Below, in pieces: positions 42,927 to 52,812 of a DNA stretch of 64,000 nt. Position 1 is the stretch's first letter. Every line of letters starts with the position of its first letter. The position numbers and the translations under genes are program-made. Under the pieces are notes generated by a model. It was not told where the DNA came from. It was given only the letters and a program-made list of their open reading frames with translations, and ran no database searches. The DNA is from Bordetella parapertussis (GTDB taxonomy: Bacteria > Pseudomonadota > Gammaproteobacteria > Burkholderiales > Burkholderiaceae_C). The DNA is taken from positions 1 through 64,000 of the forward strand of contig CAMCTC010000015.1 of NCBI GenBank assembly GCA_945878355.1, in the 5' to 3' direction.

Positions 42927-44939
42927 ATGAGTCCTGTTGGAATGAGCTTGTTGATGGGGCTGGCCTTTGCCAGTTTCGGGTGGCTTTGCTGGCGCAAGCT
43001 GCAGATCGTGCTGGCCTTGCAGCCAGACCCGCGTTGGGACCAACCTTGGCAACGCCTGCGAACCGTGCTGGTCAATGGCCTGATGCAGCGACGCATGGTT
43101 CAGCGCGAATGGCGACCGGGGCTGATGCATGCGCTGATCTTCCTCGGGTTCATGTCCTTGCTGTTGCGCAAGTTGCAGCTGATCGGCATTGGCTATCAAG
43201 CCTCTTTGGTTTTTCCTGATGCGTTTGGCGGTCCTTTCGCGGCCTTCAAGGATGGCGTGGAGGTCGCGGTGACCTTGGCCGTGCTCTACGCCTTCTACCG
43301 ACGCCTCGTCATCCGACCCGCGCGGCTTGAACCCAACGGCGAAGCGCTGCTGGTGTTGACGCTGATTCTCGCGATCATGGTCACTGACTTCACTTTCGAC
43401 GGCTTGCGCTTCGTGTTGCTGTCTGGCAGCGTTCCCGGTGTGGCGCACGAGCGCGACTTTGCCTTTGTGGGTGGCCACGTGGCCAAGCTGTTTTCGGCTT
43501 GGTCGCCCGAGGCCTTGGCGATGGGCTATCGCCTGGCTTACTGGACCCAAATGGTGGTTGTGTTCTGCTTTCTGGTCTTGCTGCCGATGGGTGAGCACTT
43601 TCACATCGTGACCGCGTTGCCAGCGCTGTTTTTTCGCCGCGGCCGACCTGGCAACCAGGTCCCCAGTGTCGACATCGAAAAGTTGATGGCAGCCACTGAT
43701 GAGGTCGAGATGCGTGCGGGGATTCGCAGCGCGGCGGACCTGGTCTGGAAAGACGGACTCGATGCCTTCAGCTGCACCGAGTGCGGCCGCTGCAAGGACG
43801 CTTGCCCGACCCATTTGACGGGCAAGCCTTTGTCGCTCAAGGCCGTCAACGACAGCTTGAAAGAGCACCTGCTCGAGCATCGAGCGGCGATCGTCACAGG
43901 CGACCCTGGGCAGGTGTTGCCAGCGCTGGTCGGCCCGGTGATCAGCGAGGAAGCGCTGTGGGCTTGCACCACCTGCGGCTATTGCGAGGCGGCATGCCCG
44001 ATCGAGCTTGAGCACCTGGGCAAGTTCTTCCGCATGCGCCAGCACCAGGTGATGATTGCCGGCGAGTTCCCGCATGAGTTGAAAAAGGTCTTCGAGGCCT
44101 ACGAGTCCCAGAGCAACCCATGGGGCCTACAGGCCGACCAGCGCGGCGACTGGGCCCAGGGACTGGGCGTGCTGGTGATCCGCTCGCCAGCAGACATGGC
44201 GGGCCTGGATTACCTGTTTTATGTTGGTTCGGCCATGTCGTTCGACCCACGAGGCCAGAAGATCGCGCGCGCCTTCGTGTCTATCCTGCAAGCCGCTGGC
44301 GTTCGCTTTGGCATCCTCGGTCCTCGCGAAGGTTCTACCGGCGAATGCGTTCGGCGGGTCGGCAACGAGATGCTGTTCCAGCAACTGGCCGGTGAGTTGG
44401 TGGGCACGCTGGGCGAGTTGGGCGCTACGCGCATCGTCACTTGCGACCCCCACGCGTTGAATTCGTTGCGCAATGAATACCCTGAGTTCGGCGGCCATTA
44501 TGAGTTGGTCCACCACACCGAGTTGATTGCCGATCTGCTGGCGAAGGGCAGGGTCCAGGTCAATGCGTCGCTGCAGCAGGTTGTCTACCACGACCCCTGC
44601 TACCTGGGTCGACACAACGGCGAGTTCGATGCGCCGCGGGCTATCCTGGCCCGGTTGTGCAGCGACACACCGCTGGAGATGGATTTGTCGCGCGAAAAAG
44701 CGATGTGTTGCGGCGCCGGCGGCGGCCGCATGTGGCAGGAGGAGACGACCGGCAAGCGCATCAATATCGTTCGCGTCGAGCAGGCCTTGGCCGCGGCGCC
44801 GCTCACGATCGCCACCGCCTGTCCTTATTGCGCGGTGATGATGGCCGACGGTTTGGCCGTTGCCCAGCCCGGTGGCGCGACGCAGTCGCGCGACATCGCC
44901 GAGTTGGTGGCCGAGTCCTTGGTCACCCGATCGGCCTGA
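42927..44939 (+). CDS. Membrane-bound (Fe-S) oxidoreductase, HdrD/GlpC-like
   Basis: This 670-residue protein has an N-terminal membrane part with about five helices, some His-bearing, resembling NarI/HdrE-type cytochrome b. Two [4Fe-4S] motifs follow (CTECGRCKDACP and CTTCGYCEAACP), then two CCG-type domains. The second CCG domain is intact ('HDPCYLGRHNGEF', 'AMCCGAGGGRMW'). The first has lost cysteines ('YVGSAMSFDPRGQK' and 'PREGSTGECVRR', where Cys is expected at the Ser positions). Such proteins link the quinone pool to a cytoplasmic redox partner, often with FixAB or acyl-CoA dehydrogenases; none is adjacent. The ATG at 42927 is chosen over a GTG at 42879. Confidence 0.85.
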   Translation: MSPVGMSLLMGLAFASFGWLCWRKLQIVLALQPDPRWDQPWQRLRTVLVNGLMQRRMVQREWRPGLMHALIFLGFMSLLLRKLQLIGIGYQASLVFPDAFGGPFAAFKDGVEVAVTLAVLYAFYRRLVIRPARLEPNGEALLVLTLILAIMVTDFTFDGLRFVLLSGSVPGVAHERDFAFVGGHVAKLFSAWSPEALAMGYRLAYWTQMVVVFCFLVLLPMGEHFHIVTALPALFFRRGRPGNQVPSVDIEKLMAATDEVEMRAGIRSAADLVWKDGLDAFSCTECGRCKDACPTHLTGKPLSLKAVNDSLKEHLLEHRAAIVTGDPGQVLPALVGPVISEEALWACTTCGYCEAACPIELEHLGKFFRMRQHQVMIAGEFPHELKKVFEAYESQSNPWGLQADQRGDWAQGLGVLVIRSPADMAGLDYLFYVGSAMSFDPRGQKIARAFVSILQAAGVRFGILGPREGSTGECVRRVGNEMLFQQLAGELVGTLGELGATRIVTCDPHALNSLRNEYPEFGGHYELVHHTELIADLLAKGRVQVNASLQQVVYHDPCYLGRHNGEFDAPRAILARLCSDTPLEMDLSREKAMCCGAGGGRMWQEETTGKRINIVRVEQALAAAPLTIATACPYCAVMMADGLAVAQPGGATQSRDIAELVAESLVTRSA

Positions 44940-44951
44940 AGCTGCGCGCGA

Positions 44952-44973
44952 CCCCGGCGTCGCGGGGATTTTT
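44952..44973 (+). terminator. Rho-independent terminator of the HdrD-like gene
   Basis: CCCCG (44952-44956) and CGGGG (44963-44967) pair around a 6-nt loop and are followed by ATTTTT. It lies 12 bp after the stop codon and ends at the stop of the convergent V-ATPase subunit D gene. Confidence 0.7.
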
Positions 44974-45575
44974 CAGCGGGCGAGGCCTTGGCGCATCCAG
45001 ATCGCGTCTTCCTGTTCCAGTTCATCGAGCCGACCCTCGATATCGGTGATCGATCGGTCGAGTTCGGGCAGTATCACGTCCTGTAGCGCTCGGGCGCGCC
45101 GCACCGATCGTTGGTACTCGATTGAAAGGCGCTCAAGGTTGCCTGCCAGCGCCGCGAGCGCTGCAAGCTGGGTCATCAATGTCGCAAAAGCCTGTCTGCA
45201 GGCCTCGGCCTCAGGCGACGGCTGGACAGCCTCTGGCCTGTGGTCGATGCCCGCGACCCACTCGGTCTGCTGCAAGGGCACGCCCATCAGTGAGCGCGCG
45301 GCAATGCGCAGCGTCGCCTGCGCTAGATCGCCTCTGGGGTGAGCCTGCAATCCCTGCAGGCCGTGGCGTGCAACCGCAGCTTGCAGGGCATCCACCGCCT
45401 TGTGTTGAACTTGCAACATTTCGCGCTGCAGTTGCCCGTGCCGGGCGAGCTCTCGCAGGATCTCACCCGCCAGCAGCAGGCACTTTTCGTCGAGAAAAAC
45501 ATAGCCTTCGTGCATGCCTCGGCGGTCATCCTTGAGCTCGATGACGGCGCTGCGGGTTGGGCTGACATCGGTCAC
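44973..45575 (-). CDS. ntpD: V-type ATPase subunit D
   Basis: The 200-residue central-stalk subunit is a long helical hairpin. The N-terminal start 'SPTRSAVIELKDDRRGMHEGYVFLDEKCLLL' (core in part) and the C-terminal 'LERLSIEYQRSVRRARALQDVILPELD' region are typical of V/A-type subunit D. The GTG at 45575 overlaps the subunit B stop as GTGA; an upstream frame to 45659 is spurious. It is the last gene of the ATPase operon, as in Thermus and Enterococcus. Confidence 0.93.
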   Translation of the reverse strand: MTDVSPTRSAVIELKDDRRGMHEGYVFLDEKCLLLAGEILRELARHGQLQREMLQVQHKAVDALQAAVARHGLQGLQAHPRGDLAQATLRIAARSLMGVPLQQTEWVAGIDHRPEAVQPSPEAEACRQAFATLMTQLAALAALAGNLERLSIEYQRSVRRARALQDVILPELDRSITDIEGRLDELEQEDAIWMRQGLAR

Positions 45576-46945
45576 TGGCGCTCCGCGAGGTGCGCTGCGA
45601 TCTGTGCATCCGACAGCCGTGTCAGTTCTCGCTGCGGCAGACCGGCCAGCAGCGACCAACCTATCGCCATGCTCTGCGCCAGCGTGCGCGGTGAGCTCTG
45701 GCTGACCAGCATGGTTTCAAACTCGATGCCAAAGCGCAGGTAGCTTCGGTCTGTCTCGGCCAGGCCTTCGACGCCCACCACGCTGGCCAGCACCCGGGCT
45801 TGGGCGGCGCGGGCATAGGCCGCATAGAGCTGGCTGGCCAGCGCCGGGTGGTCGGGGTGGGTGTATTTCGCGCCGGTGCCGTCCTTCATCAGCCGCGACA
45901 GGCTGGGCAGCACGTTGACCGGCGGGTAGACGCCGCGCCGGTCCAGGTCGCGCGACAACACGATCTGGCCCTCGGTGATGTAGCCGGTCAGGTCGGGGAT
46001 AGGGTGGCCGATGTCGTCGGCCGGCATCGTCAGGATGGACAGCTGGGTCAGCGTGCCAGCGCTGCCGCGCAGGCAGCCGGCGCGCTCGAACAGCGTGGCC
46101 AGGTCGGAATACATGTAACCCGGAAAGCCCTTGCGCGCCGGGATCTCGCCCTTGCTCGACGACACCTCGCGCAGCGCTTCGCAGTAGTTGGTCATGTCGG
46201 TCATGATCACCAGCACATGCTTGCCCTGGTCAAAAGCCAGGTATTCGGCCGCGCTGAGCGCATAGCGCGGCGTCAGCAGTCGCTGGGTGCTGGAGTCGCT
46301 GGCCAGGTTCAGGAACAGCGCCGTGCGCTCCAGCGCGCCGCTGCGCTCCAGGCTGCTGCGGAAGTACTCGGCGCTGTCGTAGGGCACGCCGATGCCGGCG
46401 AAGACGATGACGAAGGCTTCCGAATCGTCGCGCAGCCGGGCATGGCTGGCGATCTCCACCGCGAGCCGGTCGTGCGGCAGGCCGCCGCCCGAGAACAGCG
46501 GCAGTTTCTGGCCACGCACCAGGCTGTTCATCAGGTCCAGCGTGCTGACGCCGGTCTCGATGAAGTCGCGCGGCAGCGCACGCGCCACCGGGTTCATCGG
46601 CAGGCCCTCTATCGCCACCTTGCGGTGCGCGGCCACTGGCGGACCGCCGTCGATCACCTGGCCGACGCCATTGAAGACCCGACCCAGGATGCCGGGCCCG
46701 AGGCCGAAGCTCAGCGCTTCGCCGTGGAAGCGCACCACCGTGCCCTCCAGCGACAGCCCGGCGGTCGATTCCAGCACCTCTATCGTCATGAGCTGCTCGT
46801 CGATGGCCGCAATGCGGCCCAGCCTGGTGCGGCCGTCGGCGCCGCGCACTTCTACCGCGTCGTGCAGGCCGACATCCAAGGTTCGCCGCAAGAACAGCAG
46901 CGGGCCTTCCAGCCGCGTCGCCGCACCTTCAACCGTCAGCAGCAT
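45572..46945 (-). CDS. ntpB: V-type ATPase subunit B (non-catalytic)
   Basis: This 457-residue subunit lacks a P-loop, with 'LFSGGGLPHDRLAVEIA' in its place as in other B subunits. It retains 'VFAGIGVPYDSAEYFRSSLE', 'MTDMTNYCEALREVSSSKGE', 'PARKGFPGYMYSDLATLFER' and 'GYITEGQIVLSRDLDRRGVYPP' (core in part). It alternates with subunit A in the hexameric head. The ATG at 46945 overlaps the end of subunit A by 17 bp. Confidence 0.95.
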   Translation of the reverse strand: MLLTVEGAATRLEGPLLFLRRTLDVGLHDAVEVRGADGRTRLGRIAAIDEQLMTIEVLESTAGLSLEGTVVRFHGEALSFGLGPGILGRVFNGVGQVIDGGPPVAAHRKVAIEGLPMNPVARALPRDFIETGVSTLDLMNSLVRGQKLPLFSGGGLPHDRLAVEIASHARLRDDSEAFVIVFAGIGVPYDSAEYFRSSLERSGALERTALFLNLASDSSTQRLLTPRYALSAAEYLAFDQGKHVLVIMTDMTNYCEALREVSSSKGEIPARKGFPGYMYSDLATLFERAGCLRGSAGTLTQLSILTMPADDIGHPIPDLTGYITEGQIVLSRDLDRRGVYPPVNVLPSLSRLMKDGTGAKYTHPDHPALASQLYAAYARAAQARVLASVVGVEGLAETDRSYLRFGIEFETMLVSQSSPRTLAQSMAIGWSLLAGLPQRELTRLSDAQIAAHLAERQ

Positions 46946-48728
46946 CGCGGCCCTCAGTGACAGGGTTGGCGGCGGAGGGCAGCGCCGGGGCCAGCGCCGC
47001 GAACTCGCACTCAATGCGCGCTTCGAGCTCGGCGAATCGTGGCAGCGCGTCGTCGGCGATCTCCTCGCCCATGCGTTGCAGCGGTCGCAGACAGGCCATG
47101 GAGGCCATGCGTTCAGGCGGCGTGCCGGCCGCCAGCGCCGATTCCGCCAAGTCCATGAAGTGGCCCAGCAGCCGCATCATCGCGCCCTGGCGCGCCGGGC
47201 TGCAGACACGGTCGATCTCGGAGAAGGCCGACTGGCGCAGAAAAGCCTCATTGACCAGTTCAGCACACAGCAGCGTGAGTTGCTGGCGCGCCGGCAGCGC
47301 GTCGCGGCCGATGATGCGCGCCATGCGTTCGAGCTGTGCTTGCTCGTCGAGCAGCGTCAAGAAGCGCCGGCGCAGCACCAACCACTGTGGGTTGCCCTGG
47401 CTCGTCCACCAGGGCGCGAACTCGCCGGCGTCCTCGGCATAGCTCTGCAGCGGGTGGATGGCCGGGTAGAAGCGCGCTTGCGCACGCTTGACATCGAGCG
47501 CCCAGAAGGCCCTGACATAGCGCTTGGTGTGACTGGTCACTGGTTCGGAAAAATCACCGGACGGCGGGCTGATCGCCCCCATCACCGTAACCGATCCGCT
47601 GTCGCCAGCCAGGGTCTCGACCAGCGCTGCGCGCTCGTAGAAATCAGCCAGCCGGCTCGACAGGTAGGCCGGGTAGCCGCCTTCGCCGGGCAGCTCGCCG
47701 AATCGGCCCGAGACCTCGCGCAGCGCCTCGGCCCAGCGACTGGTCGAGTCGGCCATCAGCGCCACCTGCAGGCCTTGGTCGCGGAAATATTCGGCCACAG
47801 TGATCGCGCAGTAGATGCTGGCCTCGCGCGCGGCAACGGGCATGTTGGAGGTGTTGGCGATGATCACCGTGCGCTCCATCAGCGGTCGGCCGCTGCGCGG
47901 ATCGGTCAGTGTCGGAAACTCGTCCAGCACGCCGGCCATCTCGTTGCCTCGCTCGCCGCAACCCAGGTAGACGATCACGTCGGCGTTGCAGCCCTTGGCC
48001 AGCGCCTCGAGCAACACCGTCTTGCCGGTGCCAAAGCCGCCGGGGATCGCCGCCTTGCCGCCCTGGGCCACCGGAAACAGGCAGTCGAGGATGCGCTGGC
48101 CGGTGACCAGCGGCGCGTAAGCCGGCAGGCGTCTGCGCACCGGCCGGGGCTGGCGCACCGGCCAGACATGGCTCATCGCCAGCGCGCGCAGGCTGCCGTC
48201 GGCCTGACGGATGGTGCAGACGGTCGCATCGTCGTCAAAGTCTCCGGGGGATACCACCGACTCGACCACGCCGCCGGCGTCGGGCGGGGCCAGGCAGCGC
48301 TGGCTTCGACCGGCGGCACCCGCGACCGCGCTGGCCTGGCCGATGACCGCTCCCGGCGCCAGCAACGCTCCTGCGACGATCGCGGGCTCGAAATACCGGC
48401 GGCTGGCGGGGGCGCTGCGCATGCCGGGTTGCACGAAGGCCGAAGCCTGATCCGACAGCGGCCGCAGCAAGCCGTCGAAGATATGGCCCAGCAGACCGGG
48501 GCCGAGCCGGATGGCCAGCGGCGAACCGTCGCCTTCTACCTCGGTACCCGGGCGCAGGCCGGTGGTGTCCTCGTAGACCTGGACCACGATCTCGTCGTCG
48601 TGGATGCGCACCACCTCGCCCAGCAGCGACTGGGGCCCGACCCGCACCGATTCGCGCAGCGAGAACGGGCCGAGCTTTTTCGCATGCAGCACAGGCCCTG
48701 CGATCCAACGAACGGTGGCCAGGCTCAT
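46929..48728 (-). CDS. ntpA: V-type ATPase subunit A (catalytic)
   Basis: The 599-residue catalytic subunit has the A-type P-loop GGFGTGKT (residues 230-237) and the catalytic-Glu segment CGERGNEM. The V/A-specific non-homologous insertion is present between the N-terminal barrel and the nucleotide-binding domain (about 110-190). '[18 protein letters not shown]' and '[22 protein letters not shown]' (core in part) confirm V/A type and not F-type beta. The ATG at 48728 begins the barrel. Confidence 0.96.
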   Translation of the reverse strand: MSLATVRWIAGPVLHAKKLGPFSLRESVRVGPQSLLGEVVRIHDDEIVVQVYEDTTGLRPGTEVEGDGSPLAIRLGPGLLGHIFDGLLRPLSDQASAFVQPGMRSAPASRRYFEPAIVAGALLAPGAVIGQASAVAGAAGRSQRCLAPPDAGGVVESVVSPGDFDDDATVCTIRQADGSLRALAMSHVWPVRQPRPVRRRLPAYAPLVTGQRILDCLFPVAQGGKAAIPGGFGTGKTVLLEALAKGCNADVIVYLGCGERGNEMAGVLDEFPTLTDPRSGRPLMERTVIIANTSNMPVAAREASIYCAITVAEYFRDQGLQVALMADSTSRWAEALREVSGRFGELPGEGGYPAYLSSRLADFYERAALVETLAGDSGSVTVMGAISPPSGDFSEPVTSHTKRYVRAFWALDVKRAQARFYPAIHPLQSYAEDAGEFAPWWTSQGNPQWLVLRRRFLTLLDEQAQLERMARIIGRDALPARQQLTLLCAELVNEAFLRQSAFSEIDRVCSPARQGAMMRLLGHFMDLAESALAAGTPPERMASMACLRPLQRMGEEIADDALPRFAELEARIECEFAALAPALPSAANPVTEGRDAADG

Positions 48729-48798
48729 GAGGCGCCCCAAGCCCTGCTGTGCGGCCTTCCAAGATGGCTCGATCTCATGGGCAGCGACGATGCAACAT

Positions 48799-49407
48799 TC
48801 ATTCGGCGGCCTCTAGCAAACGCAACAGCTGGGATTCGAACTCGCGACGATCGGCCAGCAGCCCGGTCAACGTGCCGTCGATCACATTGCCACCTGAAAC
48901 GATCTTGATGCCAGCGCGGATTGTGGCGTCGGCTTTCAGCCACGGCACACCAACCGCCGACGCGGTCAGTGAACTCGCTGTGGTCTGTTGTTCTGCAACC
49001 GGCCAGTCTGGCGCGTGCACGATGCCCCAATCACCTGGCGGCAGGTGAGCACGTGCCGTTGCCACCACTTTGGCAATCCAGGCGGCGCGCGAATCCGGCC
49101 GCATCCAGGCCGCCAGCAGTTCATCTGGCAGTAGCGCCCAGGCCCGCTGCAGCAGGCTGGCTGTGCGCTGCTGTTCGTTCAACCGGCGCTGGGTGGCCAG
49201 CCTGGCTTGCGCCGCGGCGAGGGCATCGTGCCGTCTAGACCGCTGCTGTGCAAACGCCTCGCGCAAATGCGTCAGCGCTTCGGCCCTTGCATGCGACTCC
49301 AGTGATTCGGCCTGCGCTTGAGCTGGCTCCAGGATTTGCGCGCACTGGCGAACGCAGTCGGCTTCGACAAGGGCCAGCAGCGCGCAGGTCTGTTGCGCTA
49401 AATTCAT
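48799..49407 (-). CDS. ntpE: V-type ATPase subunit E (peripheral stalk)
   Basis: The 202-residue protein is mostly an N-terminal alpha-helical, Ala/Gln/Arg-rich coiled coil (about 10-95), then a globular C-terminal part with 'GIKIVSGGNVIDGTLTGLLADRREFESQLLRLL' (core in part), the hallmark of subunit E. It forms peripheral stalks with the small helical subunit encoded at 52805-53185. It lies 70 bp before subunit A and 22 bp after subunit F. Confidence 0.85.
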   Translation of the reverse strand: MNLAQQTCALLALVEADCVRQCAQILEPAQAQAESLESHARAEALTHLREAFAQQRSRRHDALAAAQARLATQRRLNEQQRTASLLQRAWALLPDELLAAWMRPDSRAAWIAKVVATARAHLPPGDWGIVHAPDWPVAEQQTTASSLTASAVGVPWLKADATIRAGIKIVSGGNVIDGTLTGLLADRREFESQLLRLLEAAE

Positions 49408-49429
49408 CGAGTTTTACCCGAAGAACTGC

Positions 49430-49726
49430 TCATGCATCCAGACCCAGCTGTTTGCGTATTCTGGTGGCGAGGTCAGGCAACGCCGACTCGCCACGCAGGT
49501 CGGGCACGACCAGCGCCAACGGCGCCAGTGCTGATAACGCAACGCGCAAGGCGAGGGCATCGACGCCTGCCGCAACCGAGGTCGACAGCAGGACCAGTGG
49601 CGCTTGTGTCCTTGCCCAGGCCAGCGCCGCGGTTTCGTCGCCGGCTTTCGGAATGCGCACTGTGGCGCCCGCCAACCGGTAGCCGGCGGCGCTGACCTCG
49701 TCACCCAAGTAGACAGGTGGTTTCAT
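49430..49726 (-). CDS. V-type ATPase subunit F
   Basis: This 98-residue protein has the small Rossmann-like subunit F pattern: 'VYLGDEVSAAGYRLAGA' at the start, 'LVLLSTSVAAGV' in the middle and a helical 'LATRIRKQLGLD' end. It sits in the central stalk with subunit D. The ATG at 49726 fits the family; a longer upstream frame does not. It is more diverged than A, B and D. Confidence 0.82.
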   Translation of the reverse strand: MKPPVYLGDEVSAAGYRLAGATVRIPKAGDETAALAWARTQAPLVLLSTSVAAGVDALALRVALSALAPLALVVPDLRGESALPDLATRIRKQLGLDA

Positions 49727-49793
49727 GAGGCACCTTTCCTGGTCGGTGCGGCGTGATTGGGTCGCGTCGGCGAACGGGTGCCGCAAGCTCGCA

Positions 49794-50165
49794 TCACACC
49801 AACCGGTTGAGCATCAGGATCGAGACGATCAATCCATAAATCGCGATCCCCTCGGCCAGTCCGATGAAAATCATCAAGCGTCCGAAAAGTTCGGGTCTCT
49901 CGGCCAGCGCACCGACCGCCGCTGTGCCGACTTTTGCGACAGCCAGTCCGGCACCCAGCGAGGACATGCCGGTGGCCAATGCGGCGCCCAGAAAGATCCA
50001 GCTGTTGTCCAGCCTGCCAGCGTTGCCTGCCACTGCGTCGGTTGCAGCCTGGGCATTTGGCGCCCAAAGCAGCAACGCGCTGGCGGCAAGCCCCAGCAGC
50101 AGGGTCGCCGCCATCAGTGCGATGGGCAAGCCAGGTGTGTTGAGGTCGCTAGTGCCTTCTTTCAT
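49794..50165 (-). CDS. ntpK: V-type ATPase proteolipid subunit K (c ring)
   Basis: The 123-residue product has an extra N-terminal hydrophobic helix (about 13-35), possibly a signal or membrane segment, followed by one helical hairpin ('IFLGAALATGMSSLGAGLAV' and 'LFGRLMIFIGLAEGIAIYGL'). The Glu of LAEGIAIYG is the ion-carrying carboxylate. No Gln or Thr/Ser typical of Na+ coordination is obvious near it, which tentatively favours H+. A single hairpin per subunit resembles Thermus and F-type c more than the duplicated Enterococcus NtpK. It overlaps subunit I by 4 bp. Confidence 0.88.
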   Translation of the reverse strand: MKEGTSDLNTPGLPIALMAATLLLGLAASALLLWAPNAQAATDAVAGNAGRLDNSWIFLGAALATGMSSLGAGLAVAKVGTAAVGALAERPELFGRLMIFIGLAEGIAIYGLIVSILMLNRLV

Positions 50166-52012
50166 GGTGTTTTCTCCGATGGGGTGAAAGGCGGTGCCGG
50201 CAGGCGATGGAATGCGCGGCCCTGACCTTGCATGAAGCGCGTGAAAAATTCGAACAACACCAGCCTGGTGGTCTGTATCGCCACCACCATCACCTCCAGC
50301 ACGATCACGACCGCGTTGCCCAGCATCATCACCACGACCTTGGCGACCAGACTGTCGGCGGCATCCATCAATGCGACGATCGCTGACGACAACCCGGCAT
50401 GGGCCAGCGCGAAAGCCCCGACGCGGGCGAACGACAGGGTGTTGATCAGCAACTGCAGCGTTTTCTCGACCAGTTCGCCCAGCGCTTTCGGCGCGGCTTT
50501 CAAGCGGCGGCTCGAGACCGCGTGCCCGCCGCAGAACGCCATGGTGCCAACGACCACCAACACCCAAGCAGTCGGCGTGAAGAAGGCACAGAGCAAGCCG
50601 ATGTAGACGACGATCAACCAGGCATCGGTCATCAGCCAACGCTGCATGGCGCCGCGCCACCAAGCTGCCAACGCGTCCAACGCCAACCCAAGGGTCAGCA
50701 GCATGGCGCCACCGGCCAGCGGTGCCAGCAGCACAGGCAGTGGCGAGCTCAACGGTTGCAACCACCAGGCTGGCATCAGATGATGCAGGCCAAAAACACT
50801 GCCAAACAGCAGTCCAAAGAAGGCCGCGGACAGGCCGCCGACCATCAGCAGGCGGGCGACCGCGAAGCGATCGCGAAACCACCACGCTGCGCCCGCCAGC
50901 AGCAAGCCCTGGCCGACGTCACCGAACATGTATCCGAACATCAGCGGCACGATGATCGCTAGCAGCGGCGTTGGGTCGGCCTCGCTGGCCGAAGGCATGC
51001 CCAGCGCTCGGCTGAAAATCTCGAAAGGTCGCGCCCAGGGCGGGTTGCGCAGCAGCAGCGGCGCTTGCAGGCCAACAGGTGGCTGCGCGTAGTGAAGCAG
51101 CGCGCGTGCCGAGCAGGCTTGCAGCGCTCTTGCCAGCGCGTCTGCCTCAGCATGGCTCGACCAGCCCGTGATCCAACAAAACAGATTGCCCGCTTCCAAG
51201 GATTGGACGTTGTTCAACAACCAATCCAGCCTATAGACGTCGCCGAGCATGCCTGGCAGCGAGTGGCGCTGGCTGATGGCCAATAGTGCGGTCTGCTGCG
51301 AGGATTGTTCGGCGACCACTGCGGTCAGCATATTTGAGATGTGGGTACGGTTGGCCGCCGCATCGGCGCCCAGCCCGATCGGCACCAAATGACCGCTGCC
51401 CTTGAGGCTGCTCACGCGCTGCGCCATCGCCTGCAACACCGCAGGCGGCCCAGTTGCCAACAAGTGGGGCTGTTCATCGATCAACAGCACCGTGGTCAGC
51501 GCCTTCATGCCTGCGGTCGCCAAGTCAGGCAAGGATTCTGTGTCGGTGCCGGCCGGCAGCACGAACAACTGCACCGACAGCAACGGGCCGGCGGCAGCCA
51601 GACGGCTGAGATCCAGCCCCGAAGCCGCCAGCGCTTCGAGCACGCGCTGCCAGCGCTGCAACTCAGAGACTTCGTCCTGACAACGCTGCAGGCGGCGTAT
51701 CACCGGTTCGGCGTCCTGCGTCCAGATCCGAAGCGCCTCCAGGCAACGCTGCATCGTTGCAGCAGGAGCCTCTGGGGTGGCGGAAGGACGGCAATCCTGT
51801 GGCCTTGGCCAATAGGCCTGGTAGCGAGACTTGAGTTCGAGAAACTGCGCCAGCAGCGCCATCACTGGGCCTCGATCGGCGCTCACACCGTCACGCCCGG
51901 CGCGAGATTCGAGCTCGACCGCGCCAGTGCTTGCGAGCGCCTCCAGCACGAGCGTGGTGTCGTCGCGCGCAGCGAGAACCTCGAACCAGCGAGCGGGGCT
52001 TGGGCGCAGCAT
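50162..52012 (-). CDS. ntpI: V-type ATPase subunit I (a subunit)
   Basis: The 616-residue protein has a cytoplasmic N-terminal half with helical hairpins (about 1-320) and a membrane half of about seven or eight helices. The Arg pair of the ion path is visible in 'LSFARVGAFALAHAGLSSAI' (about residue 530) and 'QTTRLVLFEFFTRF' (about 583). 'IVPLMFGYMFGDVGQGLLL' is the other highly conserved family segment. It forms the half channels beside the c ring. The start codon shares one base with the stop of the preceding gene. Confidence 0.92.
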   Translation of the reverse strand: MLRPSPARWFEVLAARDDTTLVLEALASTGAVELESRAGRDGVSADRGPVMALLAQFLELKSRYQAYWPRPQDCRPSATPEAPAATMQRCLEALRIWTQDAEPVIRRLQRCQDEVSELQRWQRVLEALAASGLDLSRLAAAGPLLSVQLFVLPAGTDTESLPDLATAGMKALTTVLLIDEQPHLLATGPPAVLQAMAQRVSSLKGSGHLVPIGLGADAAANRTHISNMLTAVVAEQSSQQTALLAISQRHSLPGMLGDVYRLDWLLNNVQSLEAGNLFCWITGWSSHAEADALARALQACSARALLHYAQPPVGLQAPLLLRNPPWARPFEIFSRALGMPSASEADPTPLLAIIVPLMFGYMFGDVGQGLLLAGAAWWFRDRFAVARLLMVGGLSAAFFGLLFGSVFGLHHLMPAWWLQPLSSPLPVLLAPLAGGAMLLTLGLALDALAAWWRGAMQRWLMTDAWLIVVYIGLLCAFFTPTAWVLVVVGTMAFCGGHAVSSRRLKAAPKALGELVEKTLQLLINTLSFARVGAFALAHAGLSSAIVALMDAADSLVAKVVVMMLGNAVVIVLEVMVVAIQTTRLVLFEFFTRFMQGQGRAFHRLPAPPFTPSEKTP

Positions 52013-52812
52013 CAGGCGGCTTGGGTGTGTGGCACGCCGGTAAACAGCGCACGCAGCAGCAGTTCACCTCGAAGCCGCTCCAGATCGAGCCCGCACAGCG
52101 CGATGTGGATGAAGGCTGCTGACGGATCCAGCATGGCCCGGCGCAGCAACTGCGACAGATGCGTCCCCAATGACTGTCGCAACAAGTTGCCTGAGCCAGG
52201 TGGCGCAGCGGCAAACGCCGAAGCATGGGCGTGCAGCGCGGCCTCGACCCAGGCAAGCTTGTCGTCCGTCTCGCTGGACCGCCGCGGCAACCGGCGCCGC
52301 CATTCAGCGTGCCAAGCGAAGAGCCAGGCCGAAGGCTGTGCGCCGGCCGATGTCTGTTGCGCCGACCAGGCCATCGCCAATGCGGCAAGGCGGCTAGCCG
52401 ACAACACGGCGAGGCGTGCGCCGCTGGGTGCATCGCACAGTGCGCGGTGCTCGGGGTCATCGAGCATCGCGGCGCTGACCTCACCGTCGCAAGCCAGGTG
52501 CTGTAGCAGCGGCAAGTCGGGCAGCACGGCACACCAGGACAGCGCGGCCTGCCATCGCGCAGGCATCCAGCCAACGACCTCGACCACCGTCATGCGCCAT
52601 TGGCTTCGCAGCGCCGCCTCGATCTGGCGCGCGCTGGCCGTCGCGGTAAGGCCGAGAACCCAGGGTTGTAGCGACGTGCCACGCGCAGTCTCCAACAACG
52701 CGGCGAACTCACGCACTGTCTCGAGCCGTTGCCAGGTCGATTCGTCAGCGCGCTGGCCGTGGCGCGCGTGCAACCGGGCGTGGGTAAACTCAAGGCTGCC
52801 GCAATCAATCAC
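52012..52812 (-). CDS. Probable V-type ATPase subunit C (d-like)
   Basis: This 266-residue, Ala/Leu/Arg-rich, mainly helical protein has no motif I recognise with certainty. Its position between the small stalk subunit and subunit I, and its length, suit a divergent subunit C, the socket between central stalk and c ring, which the operon would otherwise lack. The GTG at 52812 is preferred: it overlaps the preceding gene by 8 bp and avoids reading the 15-bp repeats (an in-frame ATG at 52851 would add a repetitive YLVSV leader). Identity is inferred from position. Confidence 0.6.
   Translation of the reverse strand: MIDCGSLEFTHARLHARHGQRADESTWQRLETVREFAALLETARGTSLQPWVLGLTATASARQIEAALRSQWRMTVVEVVGWMPARWQAALSWCAVLPDLPLLQHLACDGEVSAAMLDDPEHRALCDAPSGARLAVLSASRLAALAMAWSAQQTSAGAQPSAWLFAWHAEWRRRLPRRSSETDDKLAWVEAALHAHASAFAAAPPGSGNLLRQSLGTHLSQLLRRAMLDPSAAFIHIALCGLDLERLRGELLLRALFTGVPHTQAA

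Noticed and set aside
46392..48908. 838-codon open frame on the + strand
   Set aside because: It lies antisense to the V-ATPase A and B genes, is very rich in Arg and Gln with no domain, and arises from codon bias in GC-rich DNA.
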